Positions 61,476 to 64,000 of a stretch of 64,000 nt of DNA are shown here, piece after piece. This stretch comes from Candidatus Thermodiscus eudorianus (GTDB lineage: Archaea > Thermoproteota > Thermoprotei_A > Sulfolobales > Acidilobaceae): positions 354,040 through 418,039 of the forward strand of contig WAOW01000005.1 of NCBI GenBank assembly GCA_015521085.1. The letters are read 5' to 3'. The position numbers and the translations under genes are program-made. The first letter of the stretch is position 1, and each line of letters opens with the position of its first letter. The notes under the pieces are model-generated. The model did not search any database and was not told the origin of the DNA. It was given only the letters and a program-made list of their open reading frames with translations.

Positions 61476-63884
61476 ATGAATCCTTCTGTGAGAGATATGA
61501 GGATGCTGTCATTAGCAATACTATCTATTATATTGCTAAATATAGTGCTTTATCCTGTAGCTAACACGGCTAGTAGTGATTATAAGACAGAGCAATACCC
61601 TGACTGTAGTATATATAGCGCTGAAAAACTATATTTAGTTATATATACTAAAGATTTATACATGAAAATTAGATTAAATGACCGACCCAGTGTCCAACAA
61701 GTAATAATAAAAGGAGTTAATTTAGAGATTAAAAGACATTATCCATTATGGCGTATAGACTTCCTAGACGGTGATAGTATAAGTGCATATGATTTTAAAT
61801 TTATTTCATATAATATAGATAATGAGAAAAAGTCGTGCTCAATATTATATAGTAATATTGAACATAATATAAATGCTACTGTCTATTTTAAAGTAGATAA
61901 TAAGAGGATTTTAACTAATATTCGTTTAGACAATCACTCTGGAAAAATCATATATAGAATATACTATATGTTAATTGGTGGAATCGAGAAAATAGGGAAG
62001 AACCGGGACGACGACAAAGTTGTCATTCCCGTCCAAAGCGGCGTCCTTATAAATAATCCATTAGAATCCCTACCACAACAGGGCGCTGAATACATATACC
62101 CTTCGCCACTATCTATGCAATTCATACTATTCTATGACGATGAAGCAGGCCTATATTATGGAATTCACGATAATGAGTCTAATTACAAAAGATTCTTCAT
62201 AGCGCCATTTACCTATGACTCCCAAGCAATAAAGATGTCATGGATATTATTTCCAGAGGAGTTAACTACGAACAACAGCTTTCAGCCAAAATACAATATA
62301 GTACTACAAGCTTTCAACGGGTTAGACTGGAGAACAGGAGCCGACATATACGCAAATTGGTCAAGAAGCCAATGGTATACCCAAAAAGGACCTATAGAAG
62401 TACGCTATCGATACAATAACAGTTGGATACCAAATATAAAGGTGTGGCTGAAGCCTTCATTGCCGCACGAAGTTTCAAAACTGGACAGTTGGTTTAACAA
62501 GATTTATAATACATATAAATATTTATTTAATGAAACAAACTTTTCCAATGCAGTCGTGGATATATGGGATTGGAATAGAGGAGGCTTCGACAATGACTAT
62601 CCAGAATACTTCCCTTCCATAATCGGAGATGAAAACCTTAATAATACTCTAATTAAATTTAAAAAACTAGGAGCAAAAGTAACCTTATATCTAAACGGGA
62701 GACTAGTAGACACAGATACAGAAACATTTAAACGCATAAAAGAACACCTGCCGCTAGATACGAATAACAGTTACTACATAGAAAAATACTATAGAGGAAG
62801 AACACATGATTATCTAGTAGCAGCCGTTGCCCATCCAGCGGATGTTTTATGGCAGGATATTCTTCTAAACGTCTCTAGAGAAGTTGTGAGGAGATACAAC
62901 GTTGACATAATATTCCTAGACCAAATAGCTGTAGCCTCTCCTATAATCGATTTCAGCGGTAAACACAACTACTCGTTTAAAGCTGGTAATATATGGTGGA
63001 AATCATATGCTAAAATACTGACTAAGATAAAGGCTGAGTTAAACGACATACCAATAAGTGTCGAGGGTCTTTCCGAAGTTTACATTCCATATGTAGATTT
63101 CTTCTGGTTGTTCCAAACTTATGATGTACGATCTAGCGGTAATATAACTATAATACCTCTATTTAATTATATATATCATGGATATACTATTATATTAAAT
63201 CAAAACACTAATCCTAATAACTTAGAATTCTTTAAATATACCTTGGAGACAACTATAGCTAATGGCTATGTCTTTCGTTTTGACGACATAATTTTAAGTG
63301 GAAACGAAACTATACTTCGCATTATAAAAGAACTAATAGATAGATATTTTATAATAAATAAAAAAATAGATCTGTTATCAATTTTATACAACAAAGTAGA
63401 TTCTGTGGTATTATATAAGCCTAGACATATTTTGGTGGAGGGTAGTGCACGATCAAAGGAGGGTAACATAATTTATAAAGTTGTTTATAAACCTATGGTT
63501 GATTATTATTATTTTAATTATAAAGATGATTTATATCTATTTTTATATATTTATTGTGTCGGTAAGAATGATAAACAGCTCGTAGAGATAGATTTATTAA
63601 ACGAGACGCTTCTAGTCAACCCACAGGATTATGGCCAGTTTTTGTTAATTAAGATTGATAAGCAATATAAAAATATAATAAATAATACTAATAAAGAGAT
63701 AAATAATAGTGTTACTAATAATACTGATATTAATCAAAATAATACTACTAAGAATCTCTCACAAACAAGTTTTATTACGAAAAAAATTAAGACTGAAATA
63801 ACCGATTGGATAATGTTGTTCGGAATAGTGTTTTCAAGTGTTGTTCTGCTTTTAGTTACGTTATCGAGGTATATTGTGAAATGA
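61476..63884 (+). CDS. Membrane-anchored glycosidase-like exported protein
   Basis: A protein of 802 residues. It has a signal peptide (MLSLAILSIILLNIVLYPVA), an N-terminal beta-sandwich (~40-290), a TIM-barrel-like centre (~310-600) with VDIWDWNRGGFDNDYPEYFP, KLGAKVTLYLNGRLVDTDT, NVDIIFLDQIAVASP and ISVEGLSEVY, a C-terminal beta region and a final membrane helix (IMLFGIVFSSVVLLLVTLS). The acidic barrel residues (Asp in IIFLDQ, Glu in SVEGLSE) are as in DUF6259/GH-type enzymes, so cleavage or remodelling of a surface glycan is likely but unproven. It may act on the coat made by the neighbouring transferases. An ATG at 61497 is also possible. Confidence 0.7.
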   Translation: MNPSVRDMRMLSLAILSIILLNIVLYPVANTASSDYKTEQYPDCSIYSAEKLYLVIYTKDLYMKIRLNDRPSVQQVIIKGVNLEIKRHYPLWRIDFLDGDSISAYDFKFISYNIDNEKKSCSILYSNIEHNINATVYFKVDNKRILTNIRLDNHSGKIIYRIYYMLIGGIEKIGKNRDDDKVVIPVQSGVLINNPLESLPQQGAEYIYPSPLSMQFILFYDDEAGLYYGIHDNESNYKRFFIAPFTYDSQAIKMSWILFPEELTTNNSFQPKYNIVLQAFNGLDWRTGADIYANWSRSQWYTQKGPIEVRYRYNNSWIPNIKVWLKPSLPHEVSKLDSWFNKIYNTYKYLFNETNFSNAVVDIWDWNRGGFDNDYPEYFPSIIGDENLNNTLIKFKKLGAKVTLYLNGRLVDTDTETFKRIKEHLPLDTNNSYYIEKYYRGRTHDYLVAAVAHPADVLWQDILLNVSREVVRRYNVDIIFLDQIAVASPIIDFSGKHNYSFKAGNIWWKSYAKILTKIKAELNDIPISVEGLSEVYIPYVDFFWLFQTYDVRSSGNITIIPLFNYIYHGYTIILNQNTNPNNLEFFKYTLETTIANGYVFRFDDIILSGNETILRIIKELIDRYFIINKKIDLLSILYNKVDSVVLYKPRHILVEGSARSKEGNIIYKVVYKPMVDYYYFNYKDDLYLFLYIYCVGKNDKQLVEIDLLNETLLVNPQDYGQFLLIKIDKQYKNIINNTNKEINNSVTNNTDINQNNTTKNLSQTSFITKKIKTEITDWIMLFGIVFSSVVLLLVTLSRYIVK

Positions 63885-64000
63885 TGGAAACTATTTTATC
63901 AATATTATCTAATTATTTTATTAAATTATATCTAATACTGCTTTTTTTGTGGATAGTATATCTAGAACGTCCAAATAACTTCAAAATAAATCCATTATTC
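63881..64000 (+). CDS. Start of a membrane protein (3' end outside window)
   Basis: Two adjacent ATG codons (63881 and 63884) overlap the stop of the preceding gene. The frame stays open to the window edge with about 40 codons, including FIKLYLILLFLWIVYLERP, a membrane helix. It is co-translated with the glycosidase-like gene. The family cannot be told from this fragment. Confidence 0.6.
   Translation, partial: MMETILSILSNYFIKLYLILLFLWIVYLERPNNFKINPLF

Noticed and set aside
1..64000. CRISPR arrays, rRNA genes and intact insertion sequences
   Set aside because: Looked for evenly spaced direct repeats, rRNA signatures and transposase motifs; none seen.

Overview
The window looks like a chromosome segment of a hyperthermophilic crenarchaeon. 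Evidence: A/V-type ATP synthase subunit D, archaeal TATA boxes about 25 bases from start codons (leaderless genes), frequent GTG/TTG starts, tRNA genes with encoded CCA, a C/D box guide RNA, archaeal-type Sat, VapBC and AbrB/PIN pairs, and an archaeosortase. GC content is high through most of the window and falls sharply after about 57.7 kb. A Desulfurococcales/Pyrodictiaceae-like host is my guess; nothing here settles it. Layout: 0-7.3 kb holds a truncated surface protein, a GMC oxidoreductase, a HAD phosphatase and a DUF5131 protein. 7.4-16.5 kb is accessory: a frameshifted PIN/AbrB pair, the lysine/threonine genes lysC-asd, an unrecognised tail-to-tail gene pair of which one looks nuclease-like, decayed genes, tRNA-His and a VapBC pair. 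16.5-24 kb carries ATP synthase subunit D, a giant surface protein of about 1594 residues and a C/D box sRNA. 24-37.6 kb has a copper ATPase and its YHS companion, a glycosyltransferase, tRNA-Arg, fatty-acid genes (acyl-CoA dehydrogenase and two acyl-CoA synthetases) and Met/His-rich exported proteins with an operator-like repeat. 37.6-41.3 kb is a sulfate-activation cluster (RHH regulator, sat, phosphodiesterase, second RHH; cysC divergent). 41.3-53 kb is a tightly overlapped ten-gene operon (MoxR ATPase, DUF58, DUF4129-like, split DUF1616, flippase and membrane proteins) divergent from an archaeosortase. 53-64 kb is a glycan/export cluster: sugar nucleotidyltransferase, two FtsX-like permeases with an ABC ATPase, a GT-C-like enzyme, a thymidylate-kinase-like protein, a GT-B glycosyltransferase and a membrane-anchored glycosidase-like protein. 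The most interesting system is the surface-anchoring one. Two large beta-helix/Ig-like proteins end in PVPE[SP]G, a hydrophobic helix and a basic tail, which is a PEP-CTERM-like sorting signal. The same window encodes an exosortase/archaeosortase with the Cys/Arg/His triad and an EpsI-like C-terminal extension, back to back with the MoxR/DUF1616/flippase operon and next to the glycan genes. My inference is that these make, glycosylate and anchor the cell-surface coat. A second striking signal is an 11-base palindrome, GAGGGWCCCTC, with at least 18 exact copies counted by eye, dense in the GC-rich part and absent from the AT-rich island.
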